Shown here: positions 51,323-60,993 of the stretch, piece after piece
Position numbering within the stretch: the first letter of the stretch is position 1
Layout: each line of letters opens with the position of its first letter
DNA from: Dehalococcoidia bacterium
GTDB lineage: Bacteria; Chloroflexota; Dehalococcoidia; Lucifugimonadales; Lucifugimonadaceae
Direction of reading: 5' to 3'
NCBI GenBank assembly: GCA_028285005.1
Contig: JANQQP010000037.1
Location: 62,001 to 126,000, forward strand
Length of the DNA stretch: 64,000 nucleotides
Made by a program: the position numbers and the translations under genes
The notes under the pieces: model-generated
What the model was told of the DNA's origin: nothing
Databases searched by the model: none
What the model saw: the letters and a program-made list of their open reading frames with translations, nothing else

Positions 51323-52963
51323 ATGACGGCGATCACTGACATCAGGCTTGCTGGTTGGCGCCGAGTTCAGGCTGTGCCAACTGCGCTGCCGCCCTGGCCG
51401 TTGGCAGCCCTGGGGATCGCCATCGGGCTGGCGGCGCTCCTACCGGTGTTCTACCTGTTCGTACGAGCGTTCGATGGCGGCTCCGAGACCTGGGACCTGA
51501 TATTTAGAACTCGCACCGCTCAGATAGTCGCCCGCACCGCACTGCTGATCGGGTTGGTCACGGTCGTATCAACCGCGATCGGCACGCTCCTCGCCTGGTT
51601 CACCCTTCGTACTAACCTGCCGTTCAGGCGACTGCTCGCAGTTGCCGTTGTGTTGCCGCTGGTGATTCCCAGTTTCGTGATGGCGATGACAGCCATCGAG
51701 TTCTACAGTGTCGGCGGCGTGCTACAGGGATGGCTGGGAGTTTTCGGCCTGGAGAGGATCTCTAACTTTGACGGCCTGCGCGGAGCCACTTTCGTTCTTG
51801 TCTTGATGACCTATCCATACGTTTATCTGGCTGCACGAGGTGCGCTGCGCAGGCTGGACCCCGCTCTTGAAGAGGCTGCGCGCAGCATGGGATACGGAGC
51901 TGTCCAGACCTTTCGAATGGTTACTCTGCCGATCTTGAAGCCTGCGATCACGGCTGGTGCGCTGCTCGTGGCGCTGTACACGCTGAGCGACTTTGGCGCA
52001 GTTGCGCTGCTGCGCTACGAGACTTTCACCTTCGCGATCTTCAACCAGTACGAATCAGCGCTGAATCGCTCAGTTGCGGCTGGCCTATCACTGGTACTCG
52101 TCTTCTTCGCAGTGTTATTGCTCGCCGGGGAAGGGATTTCTCGCGGACGGGCTCGCTATCACCGCAGCACAGTCGGAACGGTGCGCCCGGCAAGGGACAT
52201 CGATCTCGGCCGTTGGCGATGGCCGGTGCTCGGAGGCGTGCTGATCCCGGTCATTGCCGGGCTGCTGATTCCGGTTGGCGTACTTTCGTGGTGGCTTATC
52301 CGTGGACTCGTCAGAGACCAGGCGATGACAGCGCTGTTGGAACCTGCAGCCAACTCGATCTTCATCTCGATGGTCGCCGCCTTTCTTGCAGTAGCGATGG
52401 CGGTACCGGTTGCAGTGCTGGCGGTCAGGTATCGATTATGGTGGCCGAGCCGCTTAATCGAGCGCGTCACACACATAGGCTTCGGGCTGCCGGGCGTTGT
52501 GGTGGCCATTTCACTGGTGTTCTTTGGAGTCAACTACGCCCGGCCTGTTTACCAGTCCAACTGGTTGCTGCTGTTCGGCTACGTGGTCCTGTTTTTGCCC
52601 GCAGCGGTCGGCGCTATCAGGTATTCGCTCATGCAGGTCAGTCCGAGGATTGAGGAAGCAGCCCAGGGGCTCGGTCGACGGCCGTGGCGTGTGATGATGA
52701 CTGTGACCTTGCCGATGATGATGCCCGGCGTGCTGGCAGGCGGCGCGCTGGTGTTCCTGCTCACGATGAAAGAACTTCCTGCGACCTTGATTCTCAGTCC
52801 TCTAGGTTTCAGCACTCTCGCGACGGTCATCTGGGACACATCAACCGACGCGTTCTTTGCCCGGGCTGCCGCTGCCTCACTTTTGTTGATTGCGCTGGCC
52901 GGAATTCCTACTGCGTACATGGTGCTGCGCGACAACTCCTACCGGAGCGCTGAGCGTGAGTGA
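51323..52963 (+). CDS. ABC transporter permease, iron(III)/thiamine type, two fused permease halves
   Basis: A 546-residue permease with two binding-protein-dependent transport domains. The first coupling loop reads EEAARSMGYGAVQTFRMVTLP and the second EEAAQGLGRRPWRVMMTVTLP; both are EAA motifs. About 12 membrane segments are predicted. This single-chain double permease is the FbpB/ThiP/CysTW arrangement. ATG 51323 has GGAG five bases upstream; an in-frame GTG at 51296 is the alternative. The ATPase follows 19 bases later. No substrate-binding protein is seen in the window, so the ligand is undefined. Confidence 0.9.
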   Translation: MTAITDIRLAGWRRVQAVPTALPPWPLAALGIAIGLAALLPVFYLFVRAFDGGSETWDLIFRTRTAQIVARTALLIGLVTVVSTAIGTLLAWFTLRTNLPFRRLLAVAVVLPLVIPSFVMAMTAIEFYSVGGVLQGWLGVFGLERISNFDGLRGATFVLVLMTYPYVYLAARGALRRLDPALEEAARSMGYGAVQTFRMVTLPILKPAITAGALLVALYTLSDFGAVALLRYETFTFAIFNQYESALNRSVAAGLSLVLVFFAVLLLAGEGISRGRARYHRSTVGTVRPARDIDLGRWRWPVLGGVLIPVIAGLLIPVGVLSWWLIRGLVRDQAMTALLEPAANSIFISMVAAFLAVAMAVPVAVLAVRYRLWWPSRLIERVTHIGFGLPGVVVAISLVFFGVNYARPVYQSNWLLLFGYVVLFLPAAVGAIRYSLMQVSPRIEEAAQGLGRRPWRVMMTVTLPMMMPGVLAGGALVFLLTMKELPATLILSPLGFSTLATVIWDTSTDAFFARAAAASLLLIALAGIPTAYMVLRDNSYRSAERE

Positions 52964-52982
52964 GCGCAGGCGTGCTTGAGCC

Positions 52983-54098
52983 ATGACATCCGACCAGATA
53001 GACAAGGCGCTCCCTGATGACTCGTTGCCTGGCGGCGCTGTGCTGCACATCGAAGACGCTACGGTCCGATATCCGGCGGCGGAGAATCCCGCGCTCTCGC
53101 ACTTCAACCTGGAAGTGAAGTCCGGAGAGTTCGTCTCGCTGCTTGGTCACAGCGGCGCCGGTAAAACCACCGCGCTCAGAGTGATCGCCGGATTCGAGAA
53201 AGTTCAGTCCGGCTATGTCCGCATTGGTGGGCGGCTCGTGGCGTCCTCTTTCGCTCACGTCCCGCCCGACAAGCGGCGTGTTGGCCTTGTCTTCCAGGAC
53301 TATGCTCTATTCCCGCACCTGACTGTGAAAGCGAATATCGAGTTTGGCCTCGCTGGTATGGACAGCGCTCAGAGACAAGCGCAAGCCGGCAAGATGGTTG
53401 AGCTAACCGGACTGCGCGGCCTTGAAGGCAGGTACGCGCATGAGCTTTCCGGCGGTCAGCAACAACGGGTAGCACTCGCACGGGCCCTCGCACCTTCCCC
53501 GCTCGTCGTCTTGCTCGACGAGCCGTTCAGCAACCTCGACCGGCAGCTGCGTTCGAGGCTACGCCGCGAGGTGCGGTCAATCTTGAAGGATGCTGGCGCG
53601 ACTGCCTTGCTTGTCACGCACGATCGCGAGGAGGCTATGGCGCTGGCAGACCGAGTCGGGATAATGCACGAAGGCAGGATGGAGCAGATCGGCAGGCCGA
53701 GCGAGGTCTATGCGCACCCTGCGACGCCGGTTGTGGCAAGGCTCGCAGGTCCGTGTGAGCTTGTGCCTGGCAGGATACGCGGCACCGAGGTTGAGACTGA
53801 GGCCGGGATGTTCACGTTCTCTGACGCGGACGAGCGTGTGGTCGACGGACAGTCTGTGCTGGCTCTGATGCGCGCTTCTGAACTGGAGCTGGCGCATGCT
53901 GCCAACGGCTCGGATGGGCCGGACTTGCGGATTGCCTACACTGAATTCAGAGGCGAGTTCACCGAGTTCGGAGTCAGGCTGACCTCTGGTCGAACGATCA
54001 GAGTGAGACGTAGGTCAAGCGAAGACTATTCCGAGGGCGATCCGGTGGAAGTCAGCGCCCGGGGCGAGAGCAAGGTGATCGTTTACCCGGCCGACTAG
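52983..54098 (+). CDS. ABC transporter ATP-binding protein (FbpC/PotA type)
   Basis: A 371-residue ATPase. Walker A is [12 protein letters not shown], the Q-loop region includes [13 protein letters not shown], the signature is [15 protein letters not shown], Walker B is [12 protein letters not shown] and the switch is [13 protein letters not shown]. The C-terminal 120 residues form a TOBE-type regulatory domain. It powers the double permease encoded just upstream. It overlaps the 3' end of fabF by four bases in convergent orientation. Confidence 0.93.
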   Translation: MTSDQIDKALPDDSLPGGAVLHIEDATVRYPAAENPALSHFNLEVKSGEFVSLLGHSGAGKTTALRVIAGFEKVQSGYVRIGGRLVASSFAHVPPDKRRVGLVFQDYALFPHLTVKANIEFGLAGMDSAQRQAQAGKMVELTGLRGLEGRYAHELSGGQQQRVALARALAPSPLVVLLDEPFSNLDRQLRSRLRREVRSILKDAGATALLVTHDREEAMALADRVGIMHEGRMEQIGRPSEVYAHPATPVVARLAGPCELVPGRIRGTEVETEAGMFTFSDADERVVDGQSVLALMRASELELAHAANGSDGPDLRIAYTEFRGEFTEFGVRLTSGRTIRVRRRSSEDYSEGDPVEVSARGESKVIVYPAD

Positions 54099-55354
54099 TC
54101 CCGGAACTTCTCGATCACGACGCAGGCGTTTTGCCCGCCGAACCCGAAGCTGTTCGAGAGAGCGACATTGACGCTGGCCTCGCGTGATTCATTCGGGATG
54201 TAGTCGAGATCGCAATCAGGGTCGGCTGTCTGCTGGTTGATGGTCGGAGGCATCAGGTTGTTTCGCACGGCCTGGATGCAGGCGATCGCCTCCAGCGCGC
54301 CCGATGCGCCAAGCGCATGGCCAATCATCGACTTGGTGGAGCTGACCGGCGTCTTGTGCGCCTGCTCACCGAACAGCGTCTTGATCGCCAGCGTCTCGAT
54401 TCTGTCGTTAGTTGGTGTCGAAGTGCCGTGAGCGTTGATGTAGTCGACATCGTCAAGGTTGACCTCAGCATCATCGAGCGCCTGCTTCATAGCGCTGACT
54501 GCGCCTCGACCTTCGGCATGCGGCTGCACCAGGTGGAACGCGTCTGACGAAACTCCCCATCCTGTGACCTCGGCCAGTATGTTCGCCCCGCGAGCTTGTG
54601 CGTGCTCGAGGCTTTCCATGATCAGCGTGCCGGCACCTTCTGCCGGAGCAAACCCATCGCGGTCGGCATCGAAAGGTCGGCTCGCCTGCGCGGGGTCGCC
54701 TGTCCAGGTTGTGAGGGCGTGGATGGTGCTGAACCCGCCCATGCCGATTTCGCAGATCCCGGCTTCCGTACCACCAGCGACAACCACATCGGCTGCGCCT
54801 CGCCGGATCACCTCTGCTGCCTCACCAACTGCCTGTGTGCTTGCGGCACACGCGGTGGCGCAGGTGTTGGTGTAGCCGGTCATGCCAAACGTGCGGCTGA
54901 CATTGGCCGCCGCCATATTTACCAGCATGACAGGGATGTAGAACGGACTCATGCGGAGAGCTCCGCGTTTCACCTTGATGGTGGCTTGCTGGTCCGTTTC
55001 AGGCAGTCCGCCGGAGCCGGAGCCCATCAGCACGCCAACGCGCTCTGGATCTTCCTTAGACATATCGAGCCCGGACGATTCGACCGCCTCGTAAGTGGCA
55101 GCAACTGCAAGCTGCGAGAAGCGTCCCATCCGCCGTGCCTCGCGTCGGTCGATCCACTTCGTTGGGTCGAAGTCGGGGACCTCTCCGCTCACCTTGCATG
55201 GGAAGCCGTCGGGATCGACCGCCTGGATCTCGCGGATGCCGGAGCGGCCGTTGCTAAGACCATCCCAGTATTCGTCGACGGACTGGCCGAGCGGGCTCAT
55301 CGCCCCCATGCCCGTTACGACTACTCTTGTCTCTTTCCTGTAGTTATTGCCCAT
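54095..55354 (-). CDS. fabF: 3-oxoacyl-ACP synthase II (KAS II)
   Basis: A 419-residue thiolase-fold condensing enzyme. The nucleophile Cys is in [14 protein letters not shown], and the two active-site His residues are in [12 protein letters not shown] and [12 protein letters not shown], so all three catalytic residues are present. The GFGGQNAC end is typical. It elongates acyl-ACP in fatty acid synthesis. It is followed on the minus strand only by intergenic sequence and is preceded by folC, 12 bases upstream. No acpP or other fab gene is nearby. Confidence 0.95.
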   Translation of the reverse strand: MGNNYRKETRVVVTGMGAMSPLGQSVDEYWDGLSNGRSGIREIQAVDPDGFPCKVSGEVPDFDPTKWIDRREARRMGRFSQLAVAATYEAVESSGLDMSKEDPERVGVLMGSGSGGLPETDQQATIKVKRGALRMSPFYIPVMLVNMAAANVSRTFGMTGYTNTCATACAASTQAVGEAAEVIRRGAADVVVAGGTEAGICEIGMGGFSTIHALTTWTGDPAQASRPFDADRDGFAPAEGAGTLIMESLEHAQARGANILAEVTGWGVSSDAFHLVQPHAEGRGAVSAMKQALDDAEVNLDDVDYINAHGTSTPTNDRIETLAIKTLFGEQAHKTPVSSTKSMIGHALGASGALEAIACIQAVRNNLMPPTINQQTADPDCDLDYIPNESREASVNVALSNSFGFGGQNACVVIEKFRD

Positions 55355-55366
55355 GGCCCCTGGCGA

Positions 55367-56809
55367 TTACCTTGACGGAGCGGAAGTCTCTACCGATTCC
55401 CGCTGTGGTTGTTCTGGCGGCTCAACGTTCAGGCGGACCGGGCCGGATGATCCCCTCAAATCGGGGTATGTCTCCGGCTCGACACCTGTGACAGTTTCGA
55501 TAACTTCGGCGGCGACGAATAGCGATCCTGCGGCGATGATTGCGCCGCCTTGTTCGCTAACTCTGCGCGCCATCGTCAGTGCATCGCGTGTCGATTCGGT
55601 TACGGCGAGCACATCGATTTTATCCCGACGCAGTGCCTCCGCAAAATCAGCAGGCTCAACCGCTTTCGGATGCCTGGAACGAGTCACGACCACCGTGGGC
55701 CGCAGGTCTGAGAAGGCTCTCGCCACCGCCAGCGGGTCGTGACCGCCGGTCGAACCGAGTATCAAGACCAGTTTCCGCGAAAGTCCGAAGTGTCGACTTA
55801 CCGCAGCTCGCAAAGCGACGGCTGAGTCGTGGTTGTGGGCGCCGTCCACAATTAGAAGCGGTGGGCCGTGCTCGACTAGCTGCACGCGGCCCGGCCATTT
55901 CACTGAAGACACCCCGGCCGATATCAGGTCCGGATCCAGGGTCTGCCCGTGGGTGCTGAACGTTTCTGAAGCCGCGATTGCTGTCGCAGCGTTTGCAACC
56001 TGGTGCTCGCCGAGTAGTGGGAGGTCGATGCTGTACGAGTTGCTCGCAGAACGCAGCAACAACCGCTGAGGACCAGCTCCGTTAGCGTCCGCAATCACTG
56101 TCTCGATAGATGAGTGGGTGATGATGGGCGCTGAGTGTGCCTTAGCTTTCGCAGCTATCACCTCTGCCGCTTCGGGTTCCTGCTTTGCCACAACCACTGG
56201 CACGCCGGGCTTGATGATCCCCGCCTTTTCGGAAGCGATTTTCGCCAGTGTGTCGCCGAGTACCGCAACATGGTCGAAGCCGACGGGTGTGATCACCGAC
56301 ACAACCGGTGTCAGAACGTTGGTCGAGTCGAGTCGGCCGCCAAGGCCAACCTCTATCACCATCGCGTCTGCGTTCACTTCAGCGAAGTGCAAGAAAGCCA
56401 TCGCAGTCTGGAACTCAAAGACACTGACAGTGCCTGAGTCGCCGCGTTCACGGATCTTCTCGGCGATGGGCCAGATACGTTCGAACAGCGAGACGAACTC
56501 CGCCTCGGAGATCGGCACACCATCAACGGTGAAGCGTTCGGTCATCCGGTGAAGGTGCGGTGAGATGAACATGCCCGTGCGCAGGCCGTTTGCTGTCAGA
56601 CCGGCCGCGATCATTGCGCATGTGCTGCCCTTGCCCTTGCTACCTGCGACATGGACCGCCGGCACACGTTCGTGTGGATTGCCGAGCCCTTCGAGCAGCA
56701 TCTCGGTGCGGCGAATGTGAAAGTCTGGCGACTCCGAAGCGCGGGCTTTGCGCTCGAAGTCAGCCAGGGATAGCAGCTGCTCGATGGCCTGCGAGTAGGA
56801 AATTGGCAT
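55367..56809 (-). CDS. folC: Folylpolyglutamate/dihydrofolate synthase
   Basis: A 480-residue Mur-ligase-family enzyme. The ATP loop reads VAGSKGKGSTCAMIA, and the adjacent MFISPHLHRMTERF and MVIEVGLGGRLDSTN are family hallmarks, with the central GFDHVAVLGDTLAKIASEKAGII. It adds glutamates to folates or makes dihydrofolate. The C-terminal 40 residues are a low-complexity extension. It starts at ATG 56809 and leads into fabF. Confidence 0.94.
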   Translation of the reverse strand: MPISYSQAIEQLLSLADFERKARASESPDFHIRRTEMLLEGLGNPHERVPAVHVAGSKGKGSTCAMIAAGLTANGLRTGMFISPHLHRMTERFTVDGVPISEAEFVSLFERIWPIAEKIRERGDSGTVSVFEFQTAMAFLHFAEVNADAMVIEVGLGGRLDSTNVLTPVVSVITPVGFDHVAVLGDTLAKIASEKAGIIKPGVPVVVAKQEPEAAEVIAAKAKAHSAPIITHSSIETVIADANGAGPQRLLLRSASNSYSIDLPLLGEHQVANAATAIAASETFSTHGQTLDPDLISAGVSSVKWPGRVQLVEHGPPLLIVDGAHNHDSAVALRAAVSRHFGLSRKLVLILGSTGGHDPLAVARAFSDLRPTVVVTRSRHPKAVEPADFAEALRRDKIDVLAVTESTRDALTMARRVSEQGGAIIAAGSLFVAAEVIETVTGVEPETYPDLRGSSGPVRLNVEPPEQPQRESVETSAPSR

Positions 56810-57096
56810 ACTGAAGAGAGAAGCTCAGTCTTCCGGGATTCGATCAGGGCCGTCTGTCACTCGGGCGACTCTAAATGGTGCGGATGCGTAGGCCTGATGT
56901 CCACTGCTGCAACGCCACCGACCGCCTGTTTTTGCCCGGATCGCGCTAGCTGAGACGGCGGCGACCTCAGGCTGTTGCAGGCGTTAGACCGAACTTAGAT
57001 GTAGTCTGGAATACGGGATTCGTTCTGCCGTGGCCAATCCGGTGATGACAGCGAACGACGCGCCGAGTTCAGAGATCCAATGAACAGGGACTTGAA

Positions 57097-58461
57097 TTGA
57101 CTTACCAGGACCAGATTGACGACGCTCTCAGAGACAACGGCGCGGACTACTGCGAGGTCCGCATCGAAGAGACCGATTCGACTCGGCTGACCTACCGTGG
57201 CAAAGAACTGGAGGACATTTCGCAGACCAGCGGTCGTGGCGGCAATGTCCGTGCAGTGATCAACGGCGGATGGGGGTTTGCCAGCTTTAACGATCTCTCT
57301 GACCTCGAAGAGAAGGTGAGCTCAGCTGTAGAACAGGCGCGGCTGGTCGGTGGTGAGGGCACAAAGCTGGCGGACGTAGAGCCTGTTGTAGACATCGTGC
57401 CGCCGGTGATCGTTAACAGCGCCGCGGAAGTGCCGCTCGACGAGAAGAAGCGGCAGATGGACCACTACAACGACCTTGTCTGGTCGGTCGACGGCATCCA
57501 GAGTTCCGACATCGTGTACGGCGACAACCGTCGCAGGGTGGCGTTCGGAAGCTCGCAGGGAACCTACGTCGAGCAGGAGTTCAACCACGTCATCACCCGG
57601 ATCTCGGCGCAGGCCCGCGAAGGCGGAGACGTGCAGCAGGCCGGATTCAGCCTCGGTTCGCTCGGCGACTACAGCCTGGTAGAAGACCTGGATGAGAAAG
57701 TTGTCGATGCTGCGAAACGTGCAGTCGGCCTGCTGTCCGCCGAGGCCCTGACCGGTGGTGAGCGAACGGTGATCCTTGACCCGGTTCTTGCCGGAGTGTT
57801 CGTGCACGAAGCGTTCGGTCACCTGTCCGAGGCGGACAACGTTTCAGAGAACGACAAGCTGCGAGACCTGATGTACATGGGCCGCAAGTTCGGTGGCAAA
57901 CACCTGAACTTTACAGACGGCGCGGCGATCCCCGGCCTCCGCGGCAGCTACAAATACGATGACGAAGGAACGCCCGCCGTACGCACACCGCTGGTGCGTG
58001 AGGGCGAGCTCGTCGGAAGGCTGCACTCGAGAGAGACGGCGGCAATGCTCGGTGAGGAGCCAACCGGAAACGCCCGGGCGATCGGCTTCAACTTTCCGCC
58101 CATCGTGCGCATGACCAACACGATCATAGAGTCTGGCGAGGCGACACTCGAAGACCTGTTGGAGGGCGTGGACGAAGGCGTCTACGTCGCAAACTGGTAC
58201 GGCGGTATGACCCAGCACGAGATGTTCACATTCTCGTCCGGTGAGGCGTACATGATCCGCAACGGGAAGATCGAAGAAGCCGTGCGGCCGGTGATGTTGA
58301 CCGGAAACCTGTTCAACACGCTTGAGAACCTCGATGCGATTGGCAACGACCTCGACATGAACCAGGGCGGCGGGTGCGGAAAGGGCGGCCAGATGCCGCT
58401 GCCAGTCTCAAACGGCAGTCCGCACATACGGATCAGGAACTGTCTGATCTCCGGTGCTTAA
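57097..58461 (+). CDS. tldD: TldD metalloprotease subunit
   Basis: A 454-residue U62/TldD protein. The zinc motif HEAFGH (HExxxH, His237, Glu238, His242) marks the catalytic subunit. The C-terminal GGGCGKGGQMPLPVSNGSPH closes the fold. Together with TldE it forms a hollow heterodimer that degrades unfolded peptides and takes part in maturing peptides such as microcins. The start is TTG 57097, because the in-frame open region ahead is short and the nearest ATG (57080) is out of frame. tldE follows 48 bases later. Confidence 0.95.
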   Translation: MTYQDQIDDALRDNGADYCEVRIEETDSTRLTYRGKELEDISQTSGRGGNVRAVINGGWGFASFNDLSDLEEKVSSAVEQARLVGGEGTKLADVEPVVDIVPPVIVNSAAEVPLDEKKRQMDHYNDLVWSVDGIQSSDIVYGDNRRRVAFGSSQGTYVEQEFNHVITRISAQAREGGDVQQAGFSLGSLGDYSLVEDLDEKVVDAAKRAVGLLSAEALTGGERTVILDPVLAGVFVHEAFGHLSEADNVSENDKLRDLMYMGRKFGGKHLNFTDGAAIPGLRGSYKYDDEGTPAVRTPLVREGELVGRLHSRETAAMLGEEPTGNARAIGFNFPPIVRMTNTIIESGEATLEDLLEGVDEGVYVANWYGGMTQHEMFTFSSGEAYMIRNGKIEEAVRPVMLTGNLFNTLENLDAIGNDLDMNQGGGCGKGGQMPLPVSNGSPHIRIRNCLISGA

Positions 58462-58509
58462 CTGGATCGCACAAGAATCTAACTGAACCGATCAAAACGG
58501 GAAGAGACA

Positions 58510-59832
58510 TTGACAGAAGACCTGCTCAAGAGCGCGAAAGACAGATACGGCGATGCTGAGGTCTATCGCGTTCGATCAGAGAGCCACCCGATCTCGTTCG
58601 AGAACAACCGCCTGAAAGAGGTGATGCGTCGAGACCAGGCCGGTGTTGCGTTGCGCGTGATATCGGATGGAAGGATCGGCTTCTCGTCCACGACCAACCC
58701 TGAGCGGGAGTCCGAGCTGGTAGACCGCGTAGGCACACTCGCCCCGTTCGGATCCGAGGCGAAGTTCGAGTTTCCTACGCAGGCCGACATCCCCGATCTG
58801 AACACCTATGACTCGGCGATAGAAAACGTCTCGAACGAGCAGCTAATCGAAAAAGGGCAACGACTGCTCGACGCCGTGTTGGAGAAGTGGCCCGAGGCAC
58901 TCTGTGACGTGCGCTTCGGTCGATCAATGGCCGAAGAGTCGGTCCAGAACTCTGCCGGAGTTGAGCGATCAGTCCGGCATTCCGGCTACTACGTTGCTAT
59001 CGGCGCTCAACTGATTCGTGGCACTGACATGCTGAACGTGTGGGCGAGCCACTCTTCGCACAACGTTTTCGGAGACGACGTCGAAGACCGAGTGTTGGGT
59101 GAGGTGCTAGAAGCCCTGGAGAACTCCAAAGAGCTGGCGGATGCTCCTTCCGGTGATGTGCCGGTCCTATTCACACCACAGGGCGTAGCAGCGACACTTC
59201 TCGACCCATTGCTGAGCGGATTCAATGGCAAGAACGTTGTTACCGGCGCTTCCCCGATCATTGGAAGGGAAGGGGAGAAGGCACTGGATGCCCGTTTGTC
59301 CGTCTATGACAACCCGTTGCTCCCCGGAGCAAGCGGAAGCAGGCCCGTCGATGACGAAGGTGTTCCTGCCCGCAAAGTTGCTTTGATCGAAAACGGTGTG
59401 ATTGGAGAGCCGGTTTTTGACCTGCAGACCGCGGGACAGGCAGGCCGGAAATCCACTGGTTCTGCTCAGCGTGGCCTCGCCAGCACGCCCAATCCCGGAA
59501 TCTCGGTGGTGGACATCGCAGCCGGCGACACTCCTGCCCACAAGCTGCTCGCAGACATGGAAGACGGGCTCATCATCGAAGGCCTGCTCGGCGCAGGACA
59601 GGGCAATGAGCTTGGCGGGGACTTCAGGGCGAACGTTGCGCTTGGATACCGGGTGAAGAACGGAGAGATTGTCGGACGAGTTAAGGACACGATGATCTCG
59701 GGCAACGTCTACACAGTGCTGGACAATGTCGAGGCGATAGCCGACTCGGCGGAGTGGGTCTACGGCTCGGTCCGAACTCCAGCCATGCGATGCCGGGGCG
59801 TCGAGGTTGCGTCTGGTGGAGACTCCAACTGA
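58510..59832 (+). CDS. tldE: TldE/PmbA metalloprotease subunit
   Basis: A 440-residue paralogue of TldD without the HExxxH motif, the pattern of the non-catalytic partner TldE (PmbA). It has YRVRSESHPISFENNRLKEV near the N-terminus, GASPIIGREGEKALDARLSV and GNELGGDFRANVALGYRVKNGEI towards the C-terminus. It starts at TTG 58510, 48 bases after tldD. It is followed by a HEAT-repeat gene. It presumably forms the tldDE heterodimer. Confidence 0.92.
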   Translation: MTEDLLKSAKDRYGDAEVYRVRSESHPISFENNRLKEVMRRDQAGVALRVISDGRIGFSSTTNPERESELVDRVGTLAPFGSEAKFEFPTQADIPDLNTYDSAIENVSNEQLIEKGQRLLDAVLEKWPEALCDVRFGRSMAEESVQNSAGVERSVRHSGYYVAIGAQLIRGTDMLNVWASHSSHNVFGDDVEDRVLGEVLEALENSKELADAPSGDVPVLFTPQGVAATLLDPLLSGFNGKNVVTGASPIIGREGEKALDARLSVYDNPLLPGASGSRPVDDEGVPARKVALIENGVIGEPVFDLQTAGQAGRKSTGSAQRGLASTPNPGISVVDIAAGDTPAHKLLADMEDGLIIEGLLGAGQGNELGGDFRANVALGYRVKNGEIVGRVKDTMISGNVYTVLDNVEAIADSAEWVYGSVRTPAMRCRGVEVASGGDSN

Positions 59833-59862
59833 CCACGCTGACGCTGAAACCGGGAGGTGCAT

Positions 59863-60993
59863 ATGTCCGTTGAGCAGTTCCTGACCGACTTCAAGCCAGG
59901 CGAGGAGCCGTCTGAAGAGACCCTGGCTGAACTCGCCGGTATTACGAACGACGATGCTGCAGTTCTGTCGCGCAGGTGGCTGGCGTGGACGAATGACGAG
60001 GTCCTGGACCTTCAGAACCGGCTCTCAGACCTCGCCGAAGAGGACTCCAGCATGGAGTTCGAGTGCGTGTTCAAGTCAGGCCTGCGCCACGCTGACCCGC
60101 GCGTTCGGGCTGTCGCGGTGCATGCTCTGGCCGAGACGGGCGACGTGTCTGCCATTTCGCGGATCCTGGACCTGCTGTCCAACGACGAGGACCTGGATGT
60201 GCGCACCGCCGCTGCAACAGCAATGGGTTCGTTCGCTGCGCTTGCGTCGGAAGGCAAGTTCAGCGAACGCATAAGAGACCGCATCTTCACTTCGTTGGAA
60301 GAGGTGCTCAAGAAGGGCGATTCGCCGTCCGAGCTGTGGAGACGCTCGCTGGAAGCAGCGGGCGCGTTCGGGGACAACCGCGTAAACCGCTACATCGAAA
60401 GAGCGAAGAGCTCGGACGCTCTTGATTTCAAGCGCAGTGTGCTCGTCGCTATGGCCCGCACATCTGACCCGCGCTGGCTCGATCATGTTGCTGGCGAGCT
60501 TGAGAGCGACGATTCCTCGGTGCGCTTTGAAGCTGTGAACGCTCTCGGAGAGATTGGCGAAGAGGCAGACGCGTTCTACCTTGAGGAGCCGCTCGATGAC
60601 CAGGACTTGCTAGTGCAGCTGGCGGCAGTTGAAGCGGCAGAGAAGATCGCCGGGCCGACAGCGAAGCAGCTCTTGAAGATTGCCAGTGAAAGCCCTGAGC
60701 CTAGCGTCGCCAAGGCTGCGGCTGAAGCGCTGGTCAATATCGAGAACGAAGACAAGCTGGTGCAGACGGTGACGCCAGAGATGGCGAGCGAAGGCATGTT
60801 CGGCGCGTCTATGGGAACGCCGACAGCCGACAACGTGCCATACGACGCCGCAGACCGCGAGGGCTGGAGCCACGTTGACGAAGAGGGCGTGGCATTCCTG
60901 GCGGCTGACAACTTTCGTGAAGATGACGATGATCCGCTTGCTTCACTGATGGACTACGAAGCTGCCCCGGGCCAGTACGAAGACGACGACTAG
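59863..60993 (+). CDS. HEAT-repeat protein
   Basis: A 376-residue acidic protein made of tandem alpha-helical HEAT/PBS-lyase-like repeats. They are spaced about 30-35 residues apart, for example DPRVRAVAVHALAETGD, DLDVRTAAATAMGSF and SVRFEAVNALGEIGEEAD. The last 75 residues are unstructured and strongly acidic (ENFREDDDDPL, YEDDD). It is probably a scaffold. I choose ATG 59863, with GGGAGG five bases upstream. It sits 30 bases behind tldE and is probably co-transcribed. Its stop overlaps the convergent ROK kinase gene by four bases. Confidence 0.85.
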   Translation: MSVEQFLTDFKPGEEPSEETLAELAGITNDDAAVLSRRWLAWTNDEVLDLQNRLSDLAEEDSSMEFECVFKSGLRHADPRVRAVAVHALAETGDVSAISRILDLLSNDEDLDVRTAAATAMGSFAALASEGKFSERIRDRIFTSLEEVLKKGDSPSELWRRSLEAAGAFGDNRVNRYIERAKSSDALDFKRSVLVAMARTSDPRWLDHVAGELESDDSSVRFEAVNALGEIGEEADAFYLEEPLDDQDLLVQLAAVEAAEKIAGPTAKQLLKIASESPEPSVAKAAAEALVNIENEDKLVQTVTPEMASEGMFGASMGTPTADNVPYDAADREGWSHVDEEGVAFLAADNFREDDDDPLASLMDYEAAPGQYEDDD

